Shown: positions 45,577 to 55,672 of the stretch, piece after piece
Layout: every line of letters starts with the position of its first letter
Position numbering within the stretch: position 1 is the first letter of the stretch
Assembly (NCBI GenBank): GCA_009917455.1
Contig: QZDS01000015.1
Location: 1-64,000 of the forward strand
Length of the DNA stretch: 64,000 bases
Origin: a bacterium 1xD8-48
Lineage (GTDB): Bacteria > Bacillota > Clostridia > Lachnospirales > Lachnospiraceae
Direction of reading: 5' to 3'
Notes under the pieces: model-generated
Database searches by the model: none
Seen by the model: only the letters and a program-made list of their open reading frames with translations
Told to the model about the DNA's origin: nothing
Position numbers and translations under genes: made by a program

Positions 45577-48500
45577 TTAAATTTCCGTCACCACCGGGCT
45601 GACTAAAATCCCGCTTTCATGGAGCTGGTACTCGTAAGCCCATTCGGGGCCGGTGGTTCTCCATGCGTTGGGGCCTATCCAGGTTTCCGTGTGGTTACAG
45701 TTGTGGAGGGTTCCAAAGCTGTTAATTCTGTTTCCAAACGCAGTGATTTCCAGAAGATGCTCACCGGCGGAAACATTCGGTATAGTAAGTTCATAAGGGG
45801 AAAGCGCAATATTGCCGCAGTCCCTGCCGTCTAAAGCCACGCTCATAACGGGACAGCGGAACTGGGTAACGCTTACGTTCAGGCGGCAGTCCCTGGATAC
45901 GGTGACAGGAATTTTGTAAGTAATGCTGGCGCCATAGAAGGGAAGTCCCTGTGTGCAGATGTCCCCGAAAGCAAGCCTTTGTACCGGAGGAGTGAGCATA
46001 CAGCTGCGGCCGGCAACTTTTACGCCGAAATCTCCCAGAAGATACATTGCCTCCACGTTAAATTTATTGTAGTAAGGCATCTCTGCAATCAAAATATTTT
46101 CACCCGGCTGTAAATCGGGCAGAGTGACCGTCTGGATGGAACGGTCCGTAAAGTAGCCGTTGATTTCGGAGACCACTTCCTGTCCGTTCAAATACAATTT
46201 GGTTTTATCCGCCTGTTCTAAGGCAAGTAAAGGCGCTTTGACTGCAATTTCCGAGTCGATGCGGAAACGGAGAGAGAGCTTATGCCGGATTTTCCCGGAA
46301 TCCGGGAACACCCAGGGCTGCGGGAAAGCGTCCATTCGAAGCTGATACCCCAGAATTTCGCGGAATTTATTGTCTATGCGAAGGACTTCATCGGGAGCCT
46401 GCCAGTCTCCGTCGTCAAATTTTGCCTCTGCAATATCAAGAATCCTGACATTGGGCTCTTCCAGTGAAATATCCATAAAAGCAGGAAGTAGAACCTGTGT
46501 CTTTGCGGCAGTTTCTCTGGCTTTTGCAGTTATCTGCGATGAATTGCCGGCGTCCTCCGGAACCAGTAAATACAGCAGGGAATCATGGTCAAACACGGTT
46601 TCCTCTATAATCGTATTCCAGCCTGCATTGCAATCTGCCGTACTGCCTGCAGTATAGTTTCCGGTGTCGGCCATGCTGCCTGCTGAATCTTTCGTATGGC
46701 GGTAGGGAATCTCTCTGGTTTCTCCGGTCATAGCGTCGTAGAGCACAGGCCGGTAAGCGCCGGAAATCTTAATAGTAAGCTCCTCGCGCTGAGGAATATC
46801 AGGATTTGCCATTGGACGGCAGTGGGCAAGGAAGAGCCACTTGCTGCCGTTGTCGTTTCTCATCTGATAAATCAGATTATCGGTCCGCACACCGAGCTGA
46901 TTGTGAACGTCTACGGTTCTTGCGGGAAGGAGCGCGGAGAGCAGCAGGTTTTCCGCAAATCCAATCTTCTCGCAGGTATCCGCAAAGTCGGAGGCATCGC
47001 CGCACAGAAGGGCGTCCACATGGGAAGGAATGGTTCCGGTAAAGATGACCCGTCCGCCTCTTTTGCGGAAAGCCATAAGGCGCTTAAGTGTGCTTCTGCG
47101 GATGGTCACGCAGTTGGGAACCACAATCACGTCATATTTCATTTTTCCTGTCATCAAATCGCCATCAGCGTCAAGGGCCTCATCAGGGGTCTGGTCCTTC
47201 CAGAGGGATTCGGAAATAAAATCAAAATCAATGAGACCGTAAAGAAGCCATTCCGTAAGCTTGTGGAAATTGTAGTCCATTTCCTGACGGATGCCGTCGG
47301 TCTGCTCCTTTGCGCCCCAGTAGAGCCAGTAGGATTCCACAGGGTGGATAACGCCCACTTTTACCTCAGGCGTCCCTCTGGTAAGAGCGGTGTTCAGACG
47401 TCCAAAATAATCCTCTATCATAGAATATTTCCGGTACCAGGGAGACTGATAGCCGATGGCTGCAGGGTAATCGCGCTTGGCTTCTCCTGCCATGGAGGTC
47501 CAGGTCAGGTGGTGTACTCTTATAGTAACGCCCAGGGCGGCCTGCCAGTCGCCAGCCAGCTTGTGGCCGCGGAAGTCAAAATTCCAGTTGGTAACGCCGT
47601 AGAGCTCGCTGAGCATGCCTTCATATCCAAACTGATGAACCGCACTCTGAGCCTGCTTGGCAGTGGTCAGCTCCCGCCAGTCGCAGAGCATGTCGATACC
47701 GGGAAGGTCAAAGGAGCGGTAGGAGCGCATGGCCTCTCCCAACGCGGCGGTCTGCGACATCAGGGTGGGTTCTTCCATCATATGGCCTGTCAGGGCAATG
47801 TTGTGCTTACGGCACCATCCGCCGATATTGTCCGCAAAGGCGGTAGCAAACCGCTCACAGATATGGTCATGGTAATGGTAACGGTTTACGGAAACCGCGC
47901 CCTCAGGGAGCTCCCAGATACACTCGGGAAAGCTTTCAAAGAAATTGCAGCCGTAGGCTTTCTCGTAGGTTTCGGGGAAATCATCCGTAAAAGGAAGAAT
48001 CACCTTTTTCTTTTCCTCCGCGAATCCAAGAGTCTGCTTATGGCAGAACTGCGGCTCGTCCGTAAAAATGGCGGGAACCGTATCGCCGAAGCTTTCTCCC
48101 AGTTCCCGGTAATAGGCTTCATGGGTGAGCTCGATGAATCTGTCTATGGCCCTGGGATTTAAGGTGTCTACATAGGCCTGATTGTTGTACCAGGGGTCAT
48201 TCCCGGCAATTTCCCTGTATAAATACCAGATGTCAGAGCCTTCCGGTTCCTTTGTGTCCGGGGCAAGGAGCTGATAGGAGGCCAGATAGCCGTTTTCCAG
48301 CCTGACCGCATATTTTGCCAGGAATCTGCGGTTACCGCTGCTCACCGGCTGGGCGGAGGAGCCGCCGTATTCGGATTTCACGTCTTCCTTTTCGGGAAGC
48401 TCTTCCGGTGAAAATACGAGGAAGCGCATCCGGTAGTCGGGATTTTTGGTCACCAGGCCGCCGGCGGCGCCGGAGGGCCAGCGGTCCTCGTCATAGAGCC

Positions 48501-48771
48501 AGGTAATCATATCGAGGCTGTTTGATTTTTCATGGGAATAATGCACCATATCCATGAATTCTTTTCCAAGATAAGGGAGGTCCATACCGGTACGGCAGTG
48601 AATATGCGCGCCGCCCATTCCCATGGTGTGAAGGTCTTCCAGGGTATGGTCAATATCTTCTTTATTTACCTTGCAGTTCCAGGACCAGAAGGGCGCGCCT
48701 CTGTATTCGCTGGTGGGGTTTTGAAACAGCTCCTTCGCAAGGGAGGGGCTGCCGTTTTTCCTGTAAAGCAT
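45577..48771 (-). CDS. large glycosyl hydrolase, GH106-like
   Basis: 1064 residues, no signal peptide, so intracellular. N-terminal TIM-barrel motifs: YRGAPFWSWNCKV, MGMGGAHIHCRTGMD, WLYDEDRWPSGAAGGLVT and FTDEPQFCH. Later GHMMEEPTLMSQ and HHLTWTSMAGEAKRDYP; the C-terminal third has carbohydrate-binding beta-sandwiches like GH2 sugar-binding domains (LYLNGQEV, LQPGENILIAEMPYY). This layout is seen in the alpha-L-rhamnosidase-like GH106 neighbourhood, but the family is not certain. AGGAGA precedes ATG 48771; the frame extension to 48954 is unlikely. Divergent from a sugar ABC transporter, its probable substrate supplier. Confidence 0.82.
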   Translation of the reverse strand: MLYRKNGSPSLAKELFQNPTSEYRGAPFWSWNCKVNKEDIDHTLEDLHTMGMGGAHIHCRTGMDLPYLGKEFMDMVHYSHEKSNSLDMITWLYDEDRWPSGAAGGLVTKNPDYRMRFLVFSPEELPEKEDVKSEYGGSSAQPVSSGNRRFLAKYAVRLENGYLASYQLLAPDTKEPEGSDIWYLYREIAGNDPWYNNQAYVDTLNPRAIDRFIELTHEAYYRELGESFGDTVPAIFTDEPQFCHKQTLGFAEEKKKVILPFTDDFPETYEKAYGCNFFESFPECIWELPEGAVSVNRYHYHDHICERFATAFADNIGGWCRKHNIALTGHMMEEPTLMSQTAALGEAMRSYRSFDLPGIDMLCDWRELTTAKQAQSAVHQFGYEGMLSELYGVTNWNFDFRGHKLAGDWQAALGVTIRVHHLTWTSMAGEAKRDYPAAIGYQSPWYRKYSMIEDYFGRLNTALTRGTPEVKVGVIHPVESYWLYWGAKEQTDGIRQEMDYNFHKLTEWLLYGLIDFDFISESLWKDQTPDEALDADGDLMTGKMKYDVIVVPNCVTIRRSTLKRLMAFRKRGGRVIFTGTIPSHVDALLCGDASDFADTCEKIGFAENLLLSALLPARTVDVHNQLGVRTDNLIYQMRNDNGSKWLFLAHCRPMANPDIPQREELTIKISGAYRPVLYDAMTGETREIPYRHTKDSAGSMADTGNYTAGSTADCNAGWNTIIEETVFDHDSLLYLLVPEDAGNSSQITAKARETAAKTQVLLPAFMDISLEEPNVRILDIAEAKFDDGDWQAPDEVLRIDNKFREILGYQLRMDAFPQPWVFPDSGKIRHKLSLRFRIDSEIAVKAPLLALEQADKTKLYLNGQEVVSEINGYFTDRSIQTVTLPDLQPGENILIAEMPYYNKFNVEAMYLLGDFGVKVAGRSCMLTPPVQRLAFGDICTQGLPFYGASITYKIPVTVSRDCRLNVSVTQFRCPVMSVALDGRDCGNIALSPYELTIPNVSAGEHLLEITAFGNRINSFGTLHNCNHTETWIGPNAWRTTGPEWAYEYQLHESGILVSPVVTEI

Positions 48772-49084
48772 TTGCTCTGATTCTCCTTTCGTGTTACCTC
48801 GGGGGTGTTGATTATGCAGTGAAATCATTTGCCAATGATGTACACAGCATAGTGTAAAAATAAGAAAAAGAATATGCATTTTGTGTGATGAAAGTGGGGT
48901 GATTATTCTTTTTTTGTGCTTATTACATGAAGAAAACGCAAATATTCTCTGCAATAATCGGGAAATCCATCATAAATGATTGGATTGTCCATGGAGATTT
49001 TTCGCCGTAATCTCTAAAATAATATTATCTTACTTAAGTAAAGAGAAACGAAAAAGAAATGTAGATTTATTAAGGAGGAAAGCA
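48772..49084. other. divergent regulatory region
   Basis: No gene. Holds AATCCATCAT (48964-48973) and ATGATTGGATT (48976-48986), an inverted repeat with one bulge, and the 12-base palindrome TTACTTAAGTAA (49033-49044) about 40 bases before the transporter ATG. Both are candidate sites for the YesN-type regulator encoded at 54042 or for another repressor. Confidence 0.45.
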
Positions 49085-50494
49085 ATGAAAAAGAAAGTTT
49101 TAAGTGTTCTTATGGCAGCGGCGATGACAGTCGGACTGCTGGCCGGATGCGGCGGCGGAAATGACAGCTCATCGGAAAGCGGCGGAAATGAAGCGGCGGC
49201 TCCGGCAGCAGACAGCGCTGAAGACGAGGCGGCTCCTGCGCAGGACAGCGCCGAAGGCGGGGCTTCGGCAGATACGGCAGCGGACGGAGAATATAAGGAA
49301 GCAACCATTACCATGCTGGTGGATAAGGAAACAACCACAACAGGAATCGAGGCGGTTTGCGCTCTGGCGAAGGAAAAACTGGGAATCACGGTTGAAATTG
49401 AAACCCGTGTAGGCGGCGGAGACGGCGACAATATTGTAAAGACCAGACTGGCGTCGGGAGATATGTCCGATATCTGCCTGTATAATTCAGGATGTAAGTT
49501 CTCTATCTTAAATCCTTCCGAATATTTCCTGGATTTGTCTGACCAGCCTTTCATAAGTAAACTGGACGAATCGTTCTTAAGCGCGGTAACGGTAGACGGA
49601 GTGGTTTACGGGGCGCCTGCCGGATTATGCAGCGGCGCGGGCGTTGTGCTTTATAATAAAGAAGTATATGCAGAGTATAATCTGGAAGTGCCCCATACCT
49701 GGGCGGATTTTTTGAAGAACTGCGACGTACTTAAGGACGCAGGTGAGGTTGCGGTAATCGGAAGCTTTGCAGAGAGCTGGACCACACAGGTTATCTATCT
49801 TGGCGACCATTACAATGTTCAGGCGGAAAATCCCGACTTTGCAGCACAGTTTGAAGCCGGCGAGGCGAAATATGCCACCGACCCGGCAGGCTTAAAGAGC
49901 TGGCAGAAGGCTGCCGACCTTGCACCTTATTATAATGAAGATTACACAGCCACTACCTACAATATCGCATGCGATATGCTGATAAACGGCGATGGTGCGC
50001 ATTGGATTATCACTTCCGACGGTGTTTTGAATAACCTCTACAGTAATTATGGTGATGATGTAAATAAGATTGGAGCTTTCGGGGTTCCCGGCGATGATGC
50101 CAATAACCATGGAATTACCACATGGCCTGCAGGCGGATTTTATGTAAACAAAACCAGTGAGCATGTAGACGATGTACTGCGGTTTTTAAATTTCTGGTTA
50201 TCTGATGAGGCTATTGCGGCTTATCTGGAAGTGCAGCCCCCCGCAGGGCCGATTATTGTCAAGGGAGTCAGCCTTCCTGATGATGCATTTGATGCGGTAA
50301 AGGATGAGCAGGCGTATATTGATGCCGGAAAAGCATGCACGGCACTGGAATATCAGACGGCAGTTAAGGGCGCAAGCTGTGAGCAGATTACTCAGGAAGT
50401 CGGAACCGGACAGATTTCAGCGGAAGAAGCGGCAAAAGCGTATGACGATGACTGTCTGAAGCAGGCGGTTCAGCTTGGACTTGACTGGAAGTAG
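49085..50494 (+). CDS. sugar ABC transporter substrate-binding lipoprotein
   Basis: 469 residues. Lipobox LLAGC with Cys 22, then an acidic Ser/Glu/Ala linker of about 60 residues and a family 1 solute-binding domain (ATITMLVDKETTTTGIEAV; FINFWLSDEAIAAYL-like end of the fold, read here as LNFWLSDEAIAAYL). Captures an oligosaccharide outside the membrane for the two permeases downstream. GGAGGAAAGC before ATG 49085 fixes the start. The ATPase subunit is not in the cluster; such importers often share an MsmK-type ATPase encoded elsewhere. Confidence 0.92.
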   Translation: MKKKVLSVLMAAAMTVGLLAGCGGGNDSSSESGGNEAAAPAADSAEDEAAPAQDSAEGGASADTAADGEYKEATITMLVDKETTTTGIEAVCALAKEKLGITVEIETRVGGGDGDNIVKTRLASGDMSDICLYNSGCKFSILNPSEYFLDLSDQPFISKLDESFLSAVTVDGVVYGAPAGLCSGAGVVLYNKEVYAEYNLEVPHTWADFLKNCDVLKDAGEVAVIGSFAESWTTQVIYLGDHYNVQAENPDFAAQFEAGEAKYATDPAGLKSWQKAADLAPYYNEDYTATTYNIACDMLINGDGAHWIITSDGVLNNLYSNYGDDVNKIGAFGVPGDDANNHGITTWPAGGFYVNKTSEHVDDVLRFLNFWLSDEAIAAYLEVQPPAGPIIVKGVSLPDDAFDAVKDEQAYIDAGKACTALEYQTAVKGASCEQITQEVGTGQISAEEAAKAYDDDCLKQAVQLGLDWK

Positions 50495-50504
50495 GAAATT
50501 TTTT

Positions 50505-50540
50505 GGAACAGCCGTCTGCGGAATGCAAGCGGCTGTTTCC
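50505..50540 (+). other. stem-loop after substrate-binding protein gene
   Basis: AACAGCCG (50507-50514) pairs with CGGCTGTT (50530-50537). It lies between the binding-protein and permease genes, and such hairpins commonly keep binding protein above permease by partial termination or mRNA protection. Confidence 0.7.
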
Positions 50541-50587
50541 GATTATCGTAACCTTAAACTGTGGAATTTAAAATAAGGAATTTGCCA

Positions 50588-51448
50588 ATGAATAAAAAAA
50601 AGATGTATTCCACCTGGTTCCTTGTGCCTGCCATGATAGTTTTTCTTCTCATTTTTATCATCCCCACGATGGCCTCTTTCTTTTTCAGTATGACGGTGTG
50701 GGATTTTAAAAACTGGCGGTTTACCGGGCTGGACAATTTTATAATGTTTTTTTCTGAACGCTCTTTGAATATCGGTATTAAAAACACGTTGATATACGCG
50801 GTTCTCACCAGCGGAATTAAAGTGATTCTGGCCTTTTTTATCGCAGTATTTCTGACAGGAAAAATCAAAACAAAGAACATACAGCGTTCGATTATTTTCT
50901 TTCCTAATCTGGTAAGTACCATGGCGATTGGCATTACCTTTACAGCCATGATGCATCCCACCCGGGGACTGATTAACCGTGCGCTTTCCACCTTTGTGGA
51001 AAGTAAGATTAACTGGCTGGGGAACCCGGACCTGGCGTTATTTTCCATTATAGGCGTGGATATCTGGAAGGGACTGAGTATCGCCACTGTCATTTATGTG
51101 GCGGGCATTCAGTCCATTGACAGAACCTATTACGAAGCGGCGGAAATCGACGGCGCAAACGGCCGCCAGAAGCTTTTTGCAATCACAGCGCCCCTTGCGC
51201 GCCCGGCCATGAACTCCGTCATTATTCTCTCTTTTATCGGCGGACTGCGCAGCTTTGACCTTATCTGGGCAATGACAGGAGGCGGTCCCGGATTCGCAAC
51301 GGACGTAATGGCCTCCATTGTATACAAGCAGTATGCGGCAGGATTCTACGGTCTGTCCACAGCAGGTAACGTAATTATGTTTATTATGATTGCTCTGCTG
51401 GCATTTCCGCTGCAGAAGTTTTTGCTGAGCAGGGAGGTGGATTCCTGA
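50588..51448 (+). CDS. sugar ABC transporter permease (MalF-like)
   Basis: 286 residues, six predicted membrane helices, starting MNKKKMYSTWFLVPAMIVFL. The EAA loop that contacts the ATPase is YYEAAEIDGANGRQKLFAIT. ATG 50588 follows AAGGAA at a good distance; an in-frame ATG at 50561 has none. Its last base overlaps the next permease start (ATGA-type junction). Works as a heterodimer with the following permease to import the sugar bound by the lipoprotein at 49085. Confidence 0.93.
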   Translation: MNKKKMYSTWFLVPAMIVFLLIFIIPTMASFFFSMTVWDFKNWRFTGLDNFIMFFSERSLNIGIKNTLIYAVLTSGIKVILAFFIAVFLTGKIKTKNIQRSIIFFPNLVSTMAIGITFTAMMHPTRGLINRALSTFVESKINWLGNPDLALFSIIGVDIWKGLSIATVIYVAGIQSIDRTYYEAAEIDGANGRQKLFAITAPLARPAMNSVIILSFIGGLRSFDLIWAMTGGGPGFATDVMASIVYKQYAAGFYGLSTAGNVIMFIMIALLAFPLQKFLLSREVDS

Positions 51449-52278
51449 TGAAAAAAAGAAAAGTATTAACGCTCATAGGTGATGTGGTCGGAATGGTTCT
51501 GTGCCTGTTTATATTTGTGACGCCCTTCCTGTATATGTTTTTAAACTCCATTAAAAATAAGAAGGAAGCCAATCTGATGTCACTGGCTCTGCCCACGGAG
51601 ATTCATTTTGAGAATTATCTGGAAGTGTTAAAGGCCAATAACTACATGCTGATTACGGCATTTAAAAACAGTCTGCTGATTGCATTTTTCTCGGTGGCAA
51701 TTTTGATTCTTGTGGGCTCCATGGCAGGCTATGTGCTGCAGAGGCGCTCGGACAAGACGATGACAGTTGCCAATGCGCTGATTATGTCCGGGCTGATGGT
51801 GCCTCCGGCAATCCTGCCCACAATCTGGGTGCTGCAGGGAATGCATATTTACAAGACTCTGTTTGGAATGATAACGGTGGAGGTGGCGTTATGTATTCCG
51901 TTTACTATCATGCTGTACCGCGGATTTATGGGAACCATACCGAAGGAACTGGAGGAGGCCGGACTGATTGACGGCTGCAGTCCTTTCCAGATATTTACGA
52001 AAATTGTTTTTCCGTTGTTAAAACCGGTGACGTCAACGGTAATTATTTTAAATGCGGTAAATATTTTTAATGATTTTACCAATCCTCTGTATTTTCTTCC
52101 GGGAAATGCCAATGCAACGGTTCAGCTTACGTTGTATAATTTTAAGGGAAAATATGAAAGCTCCTATAATCTGATGTTTGCCGATGTACTGGTAATTACG
52201 ATTCCCATGCTGATTTTATTTATCTTTTTTAACAAAAAGATAATTGACGGAATGGTGGCGGGAGCTGTAAAGGGGTAA
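51448..52278 (+). CDS. sugar ABC transporter permease (MalG-like)
   Basis: 276 residues, six membrane helices; EAA loop ELEEAGLIDGCSPFQIFTKI. Pairs with the upstream permease. GGGAGGTGG before the ATG. The next gene, a YesM-type kinase, starts 7 bases after its stop, so transport and sensing genes form one operon. Missing ATPase as noted for the cluster. Confidence 0.93.
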   Translation: MKKRKVLTLIGDVVGMVLCLFIFVTPFLYMFLNSIKNKKEANLMSLALPTEIHFENYLEVLKANNYMLITAFKNSLLIAFFSVAILILVGSMAGYVLQRRSDKTMTVANALIMSGLMVPPAILPTIWVLQGMHIYKTLFGMITVEVALCIPFTIMLYRGFMGTIPKELEEAGLIDGCSPFQIFTKIVFPLLKPVTSTVIILNAVNIFNDFTNPLYFLPGNANATVQLTLYNFKGKYESSYNLMFADVLVITIPMLILFIFFNKKIIDGMVAGAVKG

Positions 52279-52285
52279 TAAAAAT

Positions 52286-54067
52286 ATGCGTTTCAGGCGT
52301 AAAATGATTTTATCTTATGCGGCTCTGGCCTTTGTCCTTTCGCTGCTCCTTGGTTTATTGTGGTGCTATTTCAATATCAGGGAGCTGCGGATGGAAAAGG
52401 TTGACAATCTGAACTTTCTTTCAAGGCAGTTTTCAATTCAGTTTGACAGCGCCTATGACGTTATGAATCAGGTCACGGATTATATACTTTCCGATATGGA
52501 CATGCTTGACGCCATCAGAGGGCTTTCCAATTCTGATAATCAGTACTATGACAGGATGCGGATAGCTCATGAGACAACGCTGAGAAATAAGCTGAGCAAT
52601 AACTATCTTCTGTCAAATTTTTACCGGGTAATTTTCTTTAATCCCAATGGAAATCTGGTCTACTGCACCATGAACAATGACGAATCGTTCATTGATATTG
52701 TCATGGGCGAGGAGAATAATCAGTGGCTCGGGGAGGCGGATTCGCTTTTCGGGAAACCGTTTCTGACAGGCGTACACAAGGATAACTGGAAAAGAGATAA
52801 AAAGGAAGAAATTTTTTCCATGATTCGGGCCATTCAGGGCGAGAAAATGGGTTATATTGAGGTGCAGCAGAAGGCTTCTGTGCTGGAGGAAATGTTTTAT
52901 CTTCCAGATGACAGCATCAACATCATAGCGGTTCTGCCGGACAATACCGTGCTGTATTCCGATGCGGACGGACAGACTGAAATGTTTATGAATCTGGCAG
53001 AAGGAAAAGATGACGGAAATTACCGGCTCGGGGACTGCCTGGTTTCTGTCAGCACCACCAGAGCCGGTGTCAGGATGATTCTGGCGGAAAATATGAAAAT
53101 GACGGGCAGGGCGGAAAAGAATACTCTGTTTTTTGCATTTTTACTTATTGTATGTGTATTCGGCCTGTTTATGTTGTTTATCGTTCTGATATCCAATCGT
53201 CTGACACAGCCAATTCATGAAATCAGGGTCCTGATGGAACAGACGGAAACCACAGACATCGCTAAGGCGGTGAGAATCAATACCACCGATGATGAGATTG
53301 TAGCTTTTGGACATGCCTATGAAAATCTTTTAAAACGCCTTGGAGAAGCGGCGGACACGGAAAAGAAGCTGTCAATTTTACAGCTGCAGGCACAGTTCGA
53401 CGCGCTGCAGGCGCAGGTAAATCCGCATTTTCTCTATAACGTTCTGAATGTGATTTCCACCAGGGGGCTTGAGGACGGCGATGAGGGAATCTGTGAAATC
53501 TGCGGAAATCTGGCCGGTATGCTGCGGTATTCCACCAGTAATGTGGAAAGATACGCCCCGGTGAAGGACGAGCTGGATTACATGAAACGCTATGTGAATC
53601 TGCTGCAGTTCCGTTATGAGGAGCGGATTCAGGTAACGATTACCTGTGACAAGTCCATAGAAAAGGAAATCCTGCCCAAAATCGTCCTTCAACAGTTAAT
53701 TGAAAACAGTGTTCTCCACGGCTATAATAATGAAGATGTGGTAATGCGGATTCAGGTAAGAGGCTTTCGGGATAATACAGGATGGTATATCCGAATGGAG
53801 GATAATGGCGAGGGAATAAAGGAAGACGTTTTGCATGACCTGCGCCGGGGGATAAAGGAAATCAGGGAAAAGATTCACGTGCGCAACAGTGCGATTGAAA
53901 TGGAAATAGGCGGTATGGGACTGCTGAATCTGTATGCGAGATTGTATCTTCTATATGCGGATAAGCTGGTTTTTGAGCTGGAAAATACAAAGGAGCGCGG
54001 GACTGCAGTTACTATTGGAGTAAAAACGGAGAGGGAAGCAAATGTACAGCGTACTGGTAGCAGATGA
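52286..54067 (+). CDS. YesM-type sensor histidine kinase
   Basis: 593 residues. Membrane helices at about 9-28 and 278-302 enclose a large extracellular sensor; a HAMP linker (NRLTQPIHEIRVLMEQ) follows. The phosphoacceptor is H381 in QVNPHFLYNVLNVIS, typical of the His_kinase group (PF06580); ATP-binding boxes are LQQLIENSVLHGY and MEDNGEGIKED. Likely senses the transported glycan or the binding protein outside, and phosphorylates the regulator whose gene overlaps its 3' end by 26 bases. Confidence 0.92.
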   Translation: MRFRRKMILSYAALAFVLSLLLGLLWCYFNIRELRMEKVDNLNFLSRQFSIQFDSAYDVMNQVTDYILSDMDMLDAIRGLSNSDNQYYDRMRIAHETTLRNKLSNNYLLSNFYRVIFFNPNGNLVYCTMNNDESFIDIVMGEENNQWLGEADSLFGKPFLTGVHKDNWKRDKKEEIFSMIRAIQGEKMGYIEVQQKASVLEEMFYLPDDSINIIAVLPDNTVLYSDADGQTEMFMNLAEGKDDGNYRLGDCLVSVSTTRAGVRMILAENMKMTGRAEKNTLFFAFLLIVCVFGLFMLFIVLISNRLTQPIHEIRVLMEQTETTDIAKAVRINTTDDEIVAFGHAYENLLKRLGEAADTEKKLSILQLQAQFDALQAQVNPHFLYNVLNVISTRGLEDGDEGICEICGNLAGMLRYSTSNVERYAPVKDELDYMKRYVNLLQFRYEERIQVTITCDKSIEKEILPKIVLQQLIENSVLHGYNNEDVVMRIQVRGFRDNTGWYIRMEDNGEGIKEDVLHDLRRGIKEIREKIHVRNSAIEMEIGGMGLLNLYARLYLLYADKLVFELENTKERGTAVTIGVKTEREANVQRTGSR

Positions 54068-55514
54068 CGAGCCTGCAGCGCGTAAGCATATTGAAACGAT
54101 TATTGCCAGAAAGTGCCCGGGGTATTATGTGTCGGGCAGCGTGAGCAATGGCGGTGAAGCGTTAAAGAAAGTAAGGCAGCTTCAACCGGATGTCCTGATT
54201 ACTGATATACGGATGCCGGTACTTAACGGAATAGAGCTGGTAAAGCGGATTGTGGAGGAAAAGGAAGATATTATTATTGTGCTTGTCAGCGGTTACTCGG
54301 ATTTTAGCTATGCGCAGTCTGCCATCAGGCTGGGCGTCAGCGATTATATCCTAAAGCCTGTGGTGCCTTTGGAGCTGCAGAGGATGCTGGAGAATATGGA
54401 AGAGCGTTTGAAGGTGCAGTATTGGAGGAACAGAAATCTGATTATCCGAAAATTGTGTGCCGGAGACGGGATTTCGGAGAAAATAATCGACAGATATTTC
54501 CCGGAAGGACTTTATTATGCTGCGATAATCCGCATGAACGGACTTCCATGCCGTTTTTCAGGATATGGAAGAAAGGAAATTTTTTCCGATATCAATGAGA
54601 GGATGCTGATTTACGGGAGAGACGAGAGGGAGATGCTCTGTATCTGCCCCTATGAGCTGATAGAGGAACATGATTTTCTTCGGCTGATACAGTCAGAGAT
54701 AGAAAAACAAAAATCAGGCACAGAATATTTTACAGTGGTAACGTCAGATGAGCCGGTGAAGACTATGGGGCTGGCGGATACCATTGATAAGCTGTATCAG
54801 ACTCTGGCCAGAAAGCTTGTATTAGGGAAGAGCAGAGTGATTCATCTGGAGGAACCCGGCAGCGCCGAACGGGAGGGGAATATTCAGGATTATCTGTATC
54901 CCCTTCAGGCGTATTGTAAAAAGAAGAACCGTCAGAAGGCGCGGGAGGAGGTAAAGCGGCTTCTGCTTTTGTGGGGGGAGGAGGAACGTCCACAGCTCTG
55001 GGTGGAAAATATGTTTAACCATATCCTGTACGTTTTGCAGGAGTTTGGAGAAAAGCTGTCCTGCGAGGGAGAACTGGGGTTCCTGGTTGAGGAGGCTTTT
55101 GCCAATGCTGAAAGTATGCAGGAGCTGAGTGAAAATATCGACCAGATTTTGTTTGTCGGTTCGGAAGAAAATCCTGTGTTTGAGAAGATGGATACCCGTG
55201 AATATTATGAAAAAGTGATGAAATATATAGGGGATAATTTTTCCAGACAGCTGACGCTTGCTTCCGTTGGGAGGGAGATGGGGATTTCACAGCCATATTT
55301 GAGCAAGCTGCTCAGAAAATACGGCGACGAGTCCTTTACGGTGTGCCTGACCAGACTTCGGATGGAGAGGGCGAAGGAGCTGATGAGCGTTCCTGGGCAG
55401 AAGCTGTATATTAAAGATATTGCGGAGCAGGTGGGGTATAAGGACCAGTTTTATTTCAGCCGCATGTTTCGGGCTTATACGGGGCAGAGTCCGTCGGATT
55501 TTTATAACGGGTGA
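54042..55514 (+). CDS. YesN-type response regulator (receiver plus AraC)
   Basis: 490 residues. Receiver with acidic DDE at 8-10, D55 in LITDIRMPVLNG and K in ILKPVVPLELQ; a helical middle region; C-terminal AraC domain (LTLASVGREMGISQPYLSKLL and IKDIAEQVGYKDQFYFSRMF). GAGAGGGAAGC precedes ATG. Partner of the overlapping YesM kinase; probably activates the transporter operon and the divergent glycosidase. Confidence 0.93.
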   Translation: MYSVLVADDEPAARKHIETIIARKCPGYYVSGSVSNGGEALKKVRQLQPDVLITDIRMPVLNGIELVKRIVEEKEDIIIVLVSGYSDFSYAQSAIRLGVSDYILKPVVPLELQRMLENMEERLKVQYWRNRNLIIRKLCAGDGISEKIIDRYFPEGLYYAAIIRMNGLPCRFSGYGRKEIFSDINERMLIYGRDEREMLCICPYELIEEHDFLRLIQSEIEKQKSGTEYFTVVTSDEPVKTMGLADTIDKLYQTLARKLVLGKSRVIHLEEPGSAEREGNIQDYLYPLQAYCKKKNRQKAREEVKRLLLLWGEEERPQLWVENMFNHILYVLQEFGEKLSCEGELGFLVEEAFANAESMQELSENIDQILFVGSEENPVFEKMDTREYYEKVMKYIGDNFSRQLTLASVGREMGISQPYLSKLLRKYGDESFTVCLTRLRMERAKELMSVPGQKLYIKDIAEQVGYKDQFYFSRMFRAYTGQSPSDFYNG

Positions 55515-55672
55515 GAAAATTAATTGCAAAAAACAAAGAATAATTCTCCATTTTTTACAGATAATAACTCCATGACTTGTGTAAAGCAGGAAACTTAAAT
55601 AACTGTTTAAGGACAGGGATTTATGTTTACAATAAGAGAATGAGCGAACGAAGGAAATGGAGGAAGTGATAA

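Noticed and set aside
46696-48162. 488-codon open frame on the plus strand
   Set aside because: It lies antisense to the well-supported glycosyl hydrolase at 45577-48771, lacks a ribosome site and has no recognisable family; a shadow of GC-biased codon use.
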